A stretch of DNA of 64,000 nt, from positions 78,354,096-78,418,095 of the forward strand of contig CM065802.1 in NCBI GenBank assembly GCA_033398695.1, read 5' to 3'. Below the pieces are notes generated by a model. The model was not told the DNA's origin. It was given only the letters and a program-made list of their open reading frames with translations, and searched no databases. The DNA is from Orobanche coerulescens (lineage: Eukaryota > Streptophyta > Magnoliopsida > Lamiales > Orobanchaceae). The position numbers were made by a program, and so were the translations under genes. Each line of letters opens with the position of its first letter. Position 1 is the stretch's first letter. Positions 1 to 10,686 of this stretch are shown piece by piece.

Positions 1-500
1 AAAAATGTTGTTGATGATAGTTAAAAGGGTTCTTTACATATCTATACAACATTTACAAATTAATTATATAAATCTAACATAAAAAAATTACAAAACTAAC
101 GCATTAGATACTTGTAATTAATAGTTGGGTTACCTGAAATAATACTTCTGGATACTAGGTATTCAATATCTAATATCTCAATCTCTAGTGAAGTATATTG
201 CATTTAGATACTTGCAAGTAGCAGTATGATTACATGATTTATTACATTTGTATACGAGCTTAAGTCGTGATTCTTGTAATTATTTTAGCTTGTGTGATAT
301 TTTTGTAATATTTTTATAAAATGTATTGAATAGTGTAATTTATCCTAGTTAAAAATGGATTTAGCCCAACTGTGTTGCATCATGGGTTTGAAAGATCGAA
401 GCAATGAGCCTCACTCTTTAAGAGCACCATGAAATAACATGAATCCTTTTATTCGTTTAAAAAAAATCTACTTTAAACACCTTAATAATAACATTTTTTT
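1..500. other. AT-rich non-coding sequence
   Basis: No reading frame or RNA gene is recognisable. The stretch is AT-rich with scattered homopolymers. I see no promoter, terminal repeat or protein similarity that would let me name it. It lies just outside the left limit of the CACTA-like element. Confidence 0.4.
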
Positions 501-833
501 ATCAAGTTTATAAATATCAAAGACTTCGGTACAATTTACTTCAGTTATGTATATTAGCGAAGTAAAAAACAAAAAACATCTTCGCTATTCTATTTGCTGA
601 AGTAAAACACTCACGTAGACTTCAGTAAATGATATCATACTAAAAAGCAGAAACTAGTTGAGGATTTTAAGATACAGAGACTTCACTAATTTGATAATTA
701 ATGAAGTTACAGTATGAAATTTTATTTTTTATCAGAATATTTTTACAAAAGCGAAGTGTATGTGTTTTGACCGGGAATTAATATTTTCAACTTCAGATTT
801 TTTCATTTAGCTCCTAAAAATACAAGTAAATAT

Positions 834-1000
834 TACCATTATTAATTTATGTTATGTATTAGATTTTAATATCACTACAAGTAAAGTTCCTGTTATCAAG
901 AGTTTATAATTTATGGAAAGATACTGTTATTAATTTATGTTATGTATTAGATTTTAAACTTCAGATTTTAATCATTATAAGAAACAAGTAAAGTTCCTAA
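834..1000. repeat. Local direct duplication of about 90 bp
   Basis: The string ATTAATTTATGTTATGTATT occurs at about 841 and again at about 930. Each copy is followed within a few tens of bases by ACAAGTAAAGTTCCT. This is a degenerate tandem duplication inside the CACTA-like element. Confidence 0.5.
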
Positions 1001-1445
1001 TGATCTCTCTGTCGTTCGCCTACCCCGCCCCCAGTCCGCCTCGCTGCCTCCCCCAGTTTGGTGCGCCTCCGGCAGCCTCCTCCGGTCCGACGCGCCCTCG
1101 ATCTGACTCTCTGTCTGCCCCGCCCCTTAATCCGCCTCTGCCTCCCATCAAATCCTCCACCCCGCCCCTGAATCCCAGTCCTCCACGCTATCTCCTCCCT
1201 ATATGCTTTGCCTCCATCCGCCTACCCCGATCCGCCTAACCGCCACGACGCCTGCCACGACGCCTCTCCCGGTCCGCCTAACCTCCATCCGCCTCTTTCC
1301 TAACCGCCACGACGCATGCCACGTGGCGCCCCCCATTTTTCCGCCCCTCTCATTTGCTAACCCTAGCCGCCTCGACCAGTGCCGCCTCTAACTCTATCCA
1401 CCGCGACCAGCGCCCCCTGTTCGTCGTGCCCCTCTCATTGTATGT
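1000..1445 (+). other. Pyrimidine-rich, GC-rich block (possible captured 5' UTR or promoter)
   Basis: An abrupt switch from AT-rich sequence to a CT-rich block with imperfect repeats of CCGCCTCTGCC, CCGCCACGACGCC and TCCGCCTAACC. The apparent short ORFs here are low-complexity proline/leucine/serine strings without domain character. The composition resembles a plant 5' UTR or first-exon region and precedes the captured HAD-hydrolase exons by about 330 bp. It may therefore have been captured with them, which is inference. Confidence 0.35.
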
Positions 1446-1772
1446 ACAATTTTCTATTTCTACACATTAGTTTGTTCGATTTTGTGTTTGATTGCATTGA
1501 TAAAGCCGATCTCTCGTTGTTGTAGGGCATGGAATGTGGAAGGAAATCGTGAATGATGGTTGGTTGAGGTTAATCTGTTGCCTCTAATTCATGGATTTTT
1601 CACTGAATTTATTTTGTTTTATTTTAGATTTGCTATCTGTTTAGAAGAAATTTAGTGTTTCTGATTTTTATTTAGTTATGTTTCACGAGATTTTCTGATT
1701 GGATTAGGCAATTAATTGCTTATTTTCATGAAGGTTTGTTCCAGTATTGTCTGTTATATTGTTCTGGCCACA

Positions 1773-2230
1773 CTTTTCCTTATCAACTGCTGAAGCTCTA
1801 CAAGAAGCCTTGTTGAGGGGTGTAAAAGTGGTGGTAACCACTCGAAAAGTAAGAAATGAACTTTCTTTGTGATTTGATTGGACTTTATATTCCATGTGAC
1901 TATAATGTAGTCTTTACTTGATAGTGATGCTATTTTCTCTCTCATTGGATTGTTCTGTAATGCAGACTCGTCCAGCTGTATTAAACATTTTCAAGATGGT
2001 AAATTTAGCTGGCAAAGATGGCATTATTTCGGAGGTTTCTCCTGGAACATCCTCTCGTGGACTCACTTCACATCATGTATCATGAGTCGAAGGTGTCTGA
2101 TTTACTGATGTTATTTTCATATTGTTCTGTAAGTGACTCTAGGTGCGGTTTCTTGAAATTGTGATTGACATTAAATCTTTCGACAGGCATAGATTATACC
2201 TTCAGTCGAGCAGCTCCTGGCAGGTGTGGA
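1773..2230 (+). pseudogene. Fragment of a plant HAD-type (Cof-like) hydrolase gene, introns retained
   Basis: Three exon-like pieces can be read. Piece 1 (about 1773-1848) gives LSTAEALQEALLRGVKVVV followed by TTRK. Piece 2 (1966-2092) gives TRPAVLNIFKMVNLAGKDG and then SEVSPG. Piece 3 (2187-2230) gives IIPSVEQLLAGVEI. In order these match my recollection of the plant haloacid-dehalogenase hydrolase that is fused to a YbeY-like domain in Arabidopsis. Introns 1849-1965 and 2093-2186 keep GT and AG borders, so the piece was copied from genomic DNA and not from mRNA. Piece 2 contains an internal deletion and frameshift: the sense phrase LHIMYHESK follows out of frame. Piece 3 has a TAG where a lysine is expected. 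The N-terminal catalytic DxD region and the distal two thirds of the protein are absent. It lies inside the CACTA-like element, suggesting transposon capture. The family call rests on remembered similarity. Confidence 0.55.
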
Positions 2231-3025
2231 AATACATGTTTATTCAAGAATTTGGATCTGTCTTCTTCAACTAGTATGACCGTCTGATGAAAAACAATGA
2301 TGTGCTGAAGAGAGACTTGGTCGTTTCGAAGTATATGATCTTTTTAATCCTTTTCTGTCCTATTTGTGGTATTCATGGTGAAATAGATAGAATCTCATTA
2401 CACATTCTTTGTCTTTGTTATGATATGTGTCTGGTTTTGAATTAGTTGGAACGCATGTTATTTTTTTTAGAGGGGATGATATGAAATTGTTGGTTCATAT
2501 ATTATTGAGCTCGTGGTTGATGATTAGTTATAGGTGAATGTAGATTTTGGCAATGAATTTTAAATTGAAATGTGAAATACTAATATATATTACTGCAGCA
2601 AATACTAATATATATTATACGATAACTTAAGTAAAAAGGTCTTTTTTTACTACGCTAATTTTAAAATAACCAAAGTTAAAAAGGCATTCTTTTACTTCAG
2701 TTACCTCCACATTTGGATCATAATTAGAAAAAAAATGAGATAGACTTCAGTTATTAGGATATTAGACTTCGCATAAAAAGCAAAGTCTAAAGTATACCTT
2801 TTACTGCACGAACATAGACTTCGGAAATTATAACATTTTTACTTCAGATACTATCCGGAGTCTTTGACGTTTATTCTTATAGTGTTTTATATTTCATCAA
2901 GCCACTTTACTTTTTTATTCACTTAGTATGAAACCCCTTTGAACACTTCAAGTAAAGTAACTCTCTTATAGTTGTGGGATTATTATTTAAAAAAATTGAA
3001 ACCTATTCTTAGAAATCCTGAAAAC

Positions 3026-3188
3026 TATTGTAAATATATCTTTTAGATATATCTTAGTGTGTTGACCAAGATATCTACCCTAAAACTTTAGCTCCCCACT
3101 TGTATAAATAGAGGCCTTTAGCCCTCATACTGAAGACATTGAATTCTCATTCTCTTCTCTATTCTCTCAATCTCTCTAGTTTATCACA
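3026..3188 (+). repeat. 5' LTR of copia element A
   Basis: 163 bp, the same length as the 3' LTR. It contains a TATA-like TATAAATAG at about 3104-3112 and ends TATCACA. Immediately outside is the target duplication AAAAC (3021-3025). The first dinucleotide is TA where the partner LTR has TG, a single transition. Confidence 0.92.
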
Positions 3189-3907
3189 GGTTATTAGCAC
3201 GATAGTTCTTCTCCCCTTATTCCCCATTCGATCCCTTCAATCGAAGAAGGTAGTTTCTTCTTAAACCTTTGTGCCTATATCGTTGTGAATCATATAAGAG
3301 TCGAGTTAATTAAATAACTTCATCTCTATTTGATTTCACAAAAACTTTCATGTTTTCTTTATTCTCTTTTTATTAATCTTCGATTGATACAATATTATGA
3401 AAAAAAATCGAATACTATGGTTTATCACATGCCGGGAATATTTTAATTATTATTCTAAAAAATCGATATTTTGGTTTTCATGCTTCAGTTCGCATGATTT
3501 TACTCAAATACTGAGGTGCATGAATTATAAGGATTTTAAACAATAGAAAAGTATTGTTGGAGTTCAAAAAAAATTGTTAATTGCACAAATTTCTGTTATA
3601 TTCATACTTTAATATTGAGACTTGTTAGTGATACGGGAATATTCTTATATTAATGTTTTTATCTGCTTTAATATTTCATGTATAATTCTCGTTTATTTTT
3701 CATGATTCACGATGTAATCTTGACAATATTGATGCTATTCGAGTAGCACAAGTAGTATTCCTGAAGAATATTACATTCAAGATCTTAAATTGATGCTATT
3801 AAAGTAGCACAAGTAATATTCCTGATAATATTACATGCTCTAATTAGAGCAACTAAATTAAACAATTGGATAACATATCCTTGATTCTTTTGTGCAGAAT
3901 TGCACGA
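3189..3907 (+). other. Leader of copia element A with primer-binding-like site and a 61-bp tandem duplication
   Basis: GGTTATTAGCACGATAG directly follows the LTR and sits where a primer-binding site should be. Downstream is an AT-rich untranslated leader. At 3728-3836 a unit beginning ATTGATGCTATT repeats with a period of 61 bp (second copy from 3789, slightly truncated). No coding is seen until the gag ATG at 3908. Confidence 0.6.
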
Positions 3908-4158
3908 ATGGCAAACATAGCCAAACTTGAGTTCATCGCCCTTGACATCTCGGGCAAGAATCACATGTCATGGACTCTTGATGCTGATGTTCACCTGATC
4001 TCAAGGGGTTTAGGAGATGCAATAAAAGAAGGAAACAAAGCATCCGAATAGGATCGCGCTAAGGCACTAATTTTCCTTCGTCATCACCTTCATGATGACC
4101 TAAAGACAGAATATTTAACTGTCAAAGATCCAAGGGAGTTGTGGGCCAACCTAAAAGA
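3908..4158 (+). pseudogene. Copia A gag, N-terminal part
   Basis: Begins MANIAKLEFIALDISGKNHM, a typical plant copia Gag N-terminus. An in-frame TAG at about 4049-4051 interrupts it. The same frame then continues with a RAKALIFLRHHL motif and reaches ELWANLKD, where insertion B splits the gene. The reading resumes in frame with ERFDHQK after B. The ATG at 3908 is chosen because the conserved Gag sequence starts there. Capsid-type protein; non-functional. Confidence 0.85.
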
Positions 4159-7100
4159 TGTAATATCCGCAATTTTCGATTTCCGGTAATTTCTTTTTTT
4201 TCGGTCGGAGTCCGTTTTGACGACTCGCTCATGACCGTTTCGTCATTCTGAGAATGATTAATTCTACACTTTTTGACATCCGAGTTCGTTTCGGTGTCGT
4301 TTGGTTGAGTTCTGTGCTTTTTAGCGACTTTTCCGCACTTGAGTTCGATTCTTGCGAATCTCATCCGAAACTGTTGTTTCGAGTTTCCCGCAAGTCCGTT
4401 TATCTTTGTTGGACGTGTTGTGAACTTCGGTTTGGTTATTCGATCACGTATCGTGATTTTCGGGCCTTTGGGCCATTTTCGTAATTTCCCAAAGTTTGGG
4501 GTAATTACCTTCCGTTGTCGAATTTCGAGCCTTCGGGTGGTCGGAATCGTGTGTCCTACTAGCTCTTAGATTCGTCTTTGTGAGTACTTCATAACCGTAT
4601 CTTCGGTTCGTATTCAGGTTCGGGTTTCGGTGTCGTTTTGTTGAATTAGGATTTCTAAACGGCTTTTCTAGGTATGAGTTCGTCTTTGTTAGATCACCAT
4701 TAATTTTTGGTAACTCCAAAAATTATAAATCTTTGCAATATTATAGAACATCGAGTTAGCTTTCCAATGGTTCAAACGGTGAGTCAATCGGAGTCCGGAC
4801 GAGAGAGTTATGGTCGTTTTAGTGAAAAGGCGTCGGTCGGGCACCGTCCAGAGCCTTTCGGCCGATAGGGAGGGCCGATAGACTCTACTGCCGGCATTTG
4901 TATAGGGTATCGGTTGGGCCTATCGGCCGATAGGCTGGCCGATAGGTCCTGCTGTGTTACACTATAAATGTGTTGTTTCAGCGTAAATCGTTCATTTCCT
5001 CCCCCTTCTTCAACCGTGCGCGAGAGAGAGAGACTTGAGAGGGAGAGTTCCTCCATCTATCACTTACTTGTGTAAATTTCTTCATTCCTTTTCGATCGGG
5101 TGGCTCGGATTGCGGATCTAACCCGTGGTTTTGGATTTGAATGCTTGATTCATCAAGAGGTAAGAATTCCTTTAACCCTACCTTTTTGGATAATTGGGGA
5201 TTTTGGGGTTTTGTCCGATTCTTTCCGTTTTGTTGATGGATTGATGATTATTTAGATGTATTATATCATTTCCCTTGTTATTCCATGGTTGGATCGTATC
5301 GATTCGTTGTTTGAGTTGAGTTCTTGACCGACGCCTTGAAGGTGTCCGGTAAAATGTCTTAGAGGGGTTTTCGGGCGTTCTACGATTATTCTTCCTCGTA
5401 TGGTCGATGATTTATTGATTGTATGATGTTAGGGTCTTGTTTCTTGCGAAGAAACCGCGTTGAACCCTTTCGCTCGTCGCCGTCTTCCGTTTCGATAGCA
5501 TTGGGCGTTTGAAGCTTTCCGGTTGAGCCGTGTTCGTCGGAATACTTGCGTACGATTTTGAGGCAAGTATCTTGTCCATACATTTCATGTTTCGTAGGCA
5601 TAATTATTGATAAATGATTTTATGCGAAATCCAATGTTTAATGAACGTAATAAGGGATCGGTATGTTCTCGATAAATGTTGTCTTTCAACAATAATTCTT
5701 GTAATTCGTGAATATATGTGTTCTCGGAATATATGTGTTGGTTTTGTATGTTGAAAGATGCTACGATCACTTTGAGTGAGTTTAATAGACCGTAATCCTT
5801 TGCCGGGATTACGTAATGTTATGTGTACTTGTTCGGTAAGAGCGTAATGTGTGCGATATTGGTTGTTATTCCTTCGTGAGGAGATTGTGACACTTGGTGT
5901 TGCTTGGTATTGGTATTTACTTGTGGTTGTGTGACATTAGTTGTGAGTGTACGTCGACTAAAGTGGCCATTCTAGCGAAGTACCTAGCATTTGTATGCAC
6001 ATTCTAGTATTCGAATTATGGCTTCCCGTGGCGTTGTGGATGATATGTGTATGTTCACCTAGGGACGGTCCGACGAGGCCTCTAGGGATACGTATTGCCG
6101 TGAGTGTGCGTATCGTGAACTGTGGTTAGCCACCCAGGATGTCCGACGGGGCTCTGCGGGTACGGTGGCCGTGAGTCTCGTACCAGGTTAACTTTGAAAT
6201 GTTTTGTTGGAGAAGCCGTGATTTTGGCGCATATTTCGTCGATTAGAATGGCGATCAAATGGTAGGGTACTTAGCTGGAATGGCACCAATAAATGTGTTG
6301 TGTATGATTCGTCTCTTGGTTGTGATAATTTGGTATGGGTACGTGAGTCCTGTGGTTGCTCTGTGCATTGTAGCTCTGTGGTATGTTGAGTGAGACTGTT
6401 GTCATGGTAATGTTGGATACGGTGTAATTTCCACCGGGTTATTCTTGCAGTATGTGATGTGGATGATTTGGGTCGTGGACCCCTGTGTTGTGATTGGAAT
6501 GTTATAATTGGGTCGTGGGCCCTGTTATCCGCTATCGGACTCGTATTTTGAAATAAACGATTGTTGTGCTATGTCCCTAAACATTTCGAAAGGCTTGAAA
6601 ATTCTTAAATCCCAAACGTTTTCAAAAACTCCCGAGATCGTAAAATGTTTTGTAAGTTGTAAAATGGTTTTATTCTTATCTTTCGTAATCTAAATTGTTT
6701 TGATCAAGTGAATTATCTCGGGAAGTATATTCATGATTTCTATGTTCTTGGGGTATGATTTGTATGGCCTGTCTTTGTATTTATACTTGCACTAGCAAAA
6801 GCAGTGGAGTTTTGCTAACCCCCGAGTATTCGGGGTGGATGTCTGTATTGCGTCCAGTATTTGCGGGTTCTTGGGAGCAATTCACAGGATCGTTACGAAG
6901 GATGATGGAAGACGGCGATACTAATCACATGAAGACCGGTGTTGAATATTTGGTGATGTCTTGTTTTGTCTTTCCGTTGTGTTTACTTTCCCCTATGCGG
7001 GATTGTTGATTTATGTTAACCCCTGCGTGGGTATGAGTTACGAGAAAGAGTAATGTATGGTCGATGTGTATGTTGTGGTAAAAGACCAAATCGGTCTAAT

Positions 7101-7223
7101 GGTTCGTTAGTTAGCCATGTCGGCATGTATAGTGTTAATGTGTTTTCTGTATTTAGCCTGGTAGATCCTCACGGAGGGGGTCTGCGGCGCTGTAATATTC
7201 CCGAATGGTTTGGGGGTGTTACA
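4159..7223 (+). mobile_element. Element B: solo LTR of a Ty3/gypsy element, 3065 bp
   Basis: Starts TGTAATATCCGC and ends GGGGGTGTTACA, the same termini as the LTRs of gypsy elements E, F and G in this window. It is flanked by the 5-bp duplication AAAGA at 4154-4158 and 7224-7228. No gag, pol, primer-binding site, polypurine tract or second LTR copy is present inside. It is therefore one LTR left by recombination between two LTRs. It lies inside the gag of copia A and is unusually long. Its only visible functional parts are a palindrome cluster, a TATA box, a splice-donor-like site and a conserved block near 6783-6822. The short ORFs inside are spurious. Confidence 0.85.
4855..4970 (+). promoter_or_regulatory. 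Palindrome cluster and TATA box of solo LTR B
   Basis: The perfect 16-bp palindrome CCTATCGGCCGATAGG is at 4919-4934. Partial copies of GGCCGATAGG lie at about 4860-4880 and 4937-4946. The TATA box CTATAAATG is at 4962-4970, about 16 bp past the cluster. A pyrimidine-rich then GA-rich leader (about 4995-5045) follows, as expected downstream of a transcription start. A consensus splice donor AG|GTAAGA is at 5160. Confidence 0.6.
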
Positions 7224-8194
7224 AAAGAAAGGTTTGACCATCAAAAGACTTTAGTCCTTCCTAAAGCTCGTCACGAGTGGATGCACCTTAGACTGCAAGA
7301 CTTTAAGTCTGTGAGTGCTTATAATTCTGAATTGTTTAGAATTAATTCTAAACTGAAACTTTGTGGAGAGAATATCAGTGATTCTGATATGCTTGAGAAA
7401 ATATTCTCCATTTTTTATGCTTCTAATATGCTGTTACAGCAACAATATAGGGAGCGCGGTTTCAAAAAGTACTCTGAACTAATATCTTGTTTATTGGTTG
7501 CCGAGAAAAATAATGAGTTACTCTTGAAAAATCACGAACTCCGCCCCACCGGTTCCACTGCATTGCCTGAAGCTAATGCAACTTTCAACCATAATGGACA
7601 TGGTCGTGGGAACCAACGTGGACGTGGACGTGGTCTGGATATGGCCGCGGCCGTGGACGCGGTAAACCGAATGATACAACCTCAAGAAACAAAAGACATA
7701 AAGCATCCAACGAGCACAAACCATCCAAAAAGTAAGTTGAATGCCAAAGGTGTGGCATGACGGGTCATTGGGCACGTACTTGCCGAACTACAAAACACCT
7801 TGCGGATCTATATCAAGATTCGATCAAATGAAAAGGCAATAAAGAGTCAAATAATGTCGACTTTGATGGTCTAATTGACACAACTCACCTAGATATCTCC
7901 GACTTCTTTGATGACCCGAGTGGAGAAAATATGGATCAGTTGATCGGTGGTGGTGTGCTTGAAGACAATAATATGGACATTGTTTAGTCCTTTATCTTTT
8001 ATTCCTAGATGATAAGAAAATATTGCTTATTTCTGTTATTTACTTTCACATGATTGTTTTTCGGTTTAAAAACATTTGCTTATCTTTCATTCAAATTCTT
8101 ATGCAATAAAAATTGATCTTCTTTTTCAAAATATATTTCAGAAAATTAAATGGAATCTTGTGATATTTGTCTTGATGATAGTGCCACTACACAC
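7224..8194 (+). pseudogene. Copia A gag, C-terminal part and start of protease region
   Basis: Resumes the Gag reading right after insertion B with ERFDHQKTLVLPKARHEWMH, then LQDFKSVSAYNSELF. It continues through a glycine/arginine-rich stretch to a CCHC zinc knuckle at about 7740-7785 (C-X2-C-X4-H-X4-C: CQRCGMTGHWARTC), reached by a frame change. After further stops, a segment reading SCDICLDDSATTH corresponds to the start of the protease region. It is cut by insertion C at 8194. Gag assembles the particle and the knuckle binds RNA. The frameshift and stops make this copy non-functional. Confidence 0.8.
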
Positions 8195-9964
8195 TGTTAG
8201 GAGTATGCCCTCGAATGCCACTCATAGAATGTTGAGTGAGGGCATTGTACTTGTAATTATGTAAATCATTAATATAAGGTAATGGATGTTTCTTTATTTA
8301 CTGGCAGTAACTGGCATTCCTAACTCGTAAATATACATATAGAAACTAGTCCGTGCATTTGAGAGCAAAAACGTTCCACTCCTTATTGGATAAGGGGGTC
8401 GGCACTGGAAAGGTTTATAGCTCAAATACTTAAATCGTTCGCAAGTTGATGAAACTTGACTGGGCGTTAAGTTTATGTGAAGACTTGTATGACGTGTTCT
8501 TTGACATGGAGAGTGTCTGTCGAACACTAATGGTTAGTGGGAGCATACGTTATAGGTATGCTAATTGGATTAGTATACTCGAACCGACTCACCCTCGATT
8601 CGTCACACGGATTTCACTCCGGTATAGTCAATGACGGAATCAAAAGGTTGTGAGAGGTATTCATGAACCTTCGACTTTAGGATTTAGTATGGATGTGCTT
8701 AATGATCTCGATTTGCATTAATGCATGCATAGTGTCAAGTACAGATAGGGTTTGACTGACCGTGACCCTATAACTTGATCGGTACATTTGAAAGAAGGGT
8801 TTATACGTATACTGGTATTCACGATAGAATGGTTCTTAAATGATCCCAATCATTCGTTCTCAGTTGGGGTAGAGTGTAGGCCGCCAGGCTGACTAGGTGG
8901 TGCTACTACTCTTTGGTTCCTCCCATTGCTGACTGAGACGGACCTACCGAGTCGCGCAATAGGATTAACGACAGAATGAATCGAGATTATTCTCTCTTTA
9001 TTAATATTAGATATTGGATATCTAATTTTTTGGACATTGGATGTCTAAACTAATTTATTGGATAAATTAATTTAAGGCCTAATGAATTAAATAAATTACT
9101 GGATGATTAATTTAATTCATAAATATAATTATTTCTTGGAGAAATTAATTATGTTATTTTGTATTTGATATGATTAATTAATTGGATTAATTAATTGATA
9201 TAAATACATCGGAACGGAATCGGAGTTTATTTGTTTGGACTCACGGGAGTCCGAAACGAACCGAACTCGTCTGATTCCTTCTAGAGGCCACCCCACCTTA
9301 TCCCTTCCATATTTATCTTGGTCTTGTCCTTAGTAGGAGGAAGACTAAAGACCTTAGAGATATGATATCTCTTAAAATAAGGAAAAGGTGATTTGTTGGG
9401 TGGAAGGTGTGATTTGAATGAGAATAAAAGAGTAGACTACTCCTCTCTCCTCCATTCATTCCACCCGTGAGAATCAAGAGAGATATAGAGAGAGAGATCA
9501 TTTTCTCAAGTCTTCACCTTTCTTATTATTCTTCTTCATAATTTTCTTAGAGAAAATTTGTGAGAAATATTGAGAGATATAGATTAAACACTTAAGTGTT
9601 GTAATCTTGATTAGCAAGCTCCTACAAACTTGATCTAGCCGTATCCTTGGAGGATAGCAAGGTGTAGTCATCCCGTTCGTTTCTCCGGCACGTGGCAAGT
9701 AGAGGCGTTGTAATTTCGACGTTGGATCATTCGGGTGCTTGGAGCGCCTTGGATCGTATAGAAATCGTTTAAAGCTTGGGGAATAGCTCAAGAGAAGGAA
9801 TCCATTTAATCAACGGACTACAAGGGTGAGTTTCTTGCATTTCTTGTGTTTTGTTTATATATTCGTATATACATAGCTCGATCGATCCTCGTAGGGATTC
9901 GGATCGAGTAATTTTCGTTTTACCGCTTCCGCTGGGCCTTCATTTTAGGCACCGAATCCCAACA
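8195..9964 (+). repeat. 5' LTR of copia element C
   Basis: 1770 bp, TG...CA. A TATA-box candidate TATAAATA is at 9199-9206, followed by a leader with GA-rich tracts. Compared with the 3' LTR it lacks about 226 bp near 8700 (present as about 24719-24944 in the 3' copy). The short ORFs in it are spurious. Confidence 0.9.
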
Positions 9965-10686
9965 GTAGTACCATAACGTAGGTCTTGCGATCATATATAC
10001 GATATTGGCATTTGGAATACTCGATTAGATGGTGAATGATTTGGAATCATTTTAGTCATAATCGTGGTATATGTTTTATGTTCGTTGTAGTTATATTTTT
10101 CGTAAGTTTATGTCTAAATATAAATCTTTATTTCTTGGAAATATGATTTATATTGAAGATATGAATGTTGAAAAATATAGATATTGGATATCCGGTCGAA
10201 AAACTAACCCCGAATTGCCGTTGGACAGTCTGGGAGTGGTCCGGAAGAAGGGGGCCGCGGCCCCGGGCTGCTGGGCAGCCCACTTAAACTTTCTGGACTG
10301 GGGGCCGCGGCCCAGTATCAAGGGGCCGCGGCCCAGGGCTGCTGGGAAGCCCTGCTTGCTGCCTAGTTCGTTTCGGGCGCGGTCCAACCCCTTTCGGACC
10401 CGTTTCGGGCTTGTTTTCTTTGTGTATTCTTAAAAATGATTTCCCTTATTTTAAATTGGATTTAATATGATTAAAATGATTTATGGTATTTCATTTTATA
10501 AGGGAAAATTTATTTATTGGAATACTTGTGATCGACCGAATTATTTTGAACGTTTTTCATATTACTGATTATGTGAATCGATTGGATCGGTTCGTATTGT
10601 TGATTGGATCAATGTATCTCTACGCTTTCCGTTTATATAGTATTTATTGGATAAATGCTTTTGAATGGGGATGTGGTTCATGGACT
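9965..10686 (+). other. Leader of copia C, first part, with GGGGCCGCGGCCCC repeats
   Basis: The sequence right after the LTR (GTAGTACCATAAC) is a badly decayed tRNA-iMet-type primer site. The rest is untranslated leader. A GC-rich island at about 10245-10350 breaks the AT-rich context. The leader is interrupted by gypsy element F at 10687 (TSD GGACT at 10682-10686). Confidence 0.6.
10251..10334. repeat. Three copies of the palindrome GGGGCCGCGGCCC(C/A)
   Basis: Copies lie at 10251-10264, 10301-10313 and 10322-10334. The first is a perfect 14-bp palindrome. GGGCTGCTGGG-AGCCC modules flank the set (about 10264-10280 and 10335-10352). Function unknown. Similar CpG-rich palindromes occur in the gypsy LTRs of this window. 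Confidence 0.75.

Larger units (their letters stand above)
501..2884. mobile_element. CACTA-like DNA transposon carrying a captured gene fragment
   Basis: The right end, read inward on the minus strand from 2884, begins CACTATAAGAATAAACGTC, the terminal motif of the CACTA (En/Spm) superfamily. The left end around 501-529 has a diverged inverted counterpart: ATAAATATCAAAGACTTCGG against ATAAACGTCAAAGACTCCGG. Both subterminal regions (about 505-770 and 2640-2860) are crowded with short direct and inverted copies of ACTTCAG/CTGAAGT and ACTTCG/CGAAGT, as expected for transposase-binding subterminal repeats. No transposase is visible, so the element is non-autonomous. The interior holds a CT-rich block and a spliced plant gene fragment. 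The left CACTA is not clean, so the left boundary is uncertain by some tens of bases, and I could not confirm a 3-bp target duplication. Confidence 0.55.

Noticed and set aside
1000..1391. Proline-rich open frames
   Set aside because: Low-complexity CT-rich DNA gives proline/serine/leucine in any frame. No start context or domain.
9965..10686. A second solo gypsy LTR inside the leader of C
   Set aside because: The palindromes suggested it, but no TGTAATA...TGTTACA termini or target duplication frames this segment, so I treat it as C leader.
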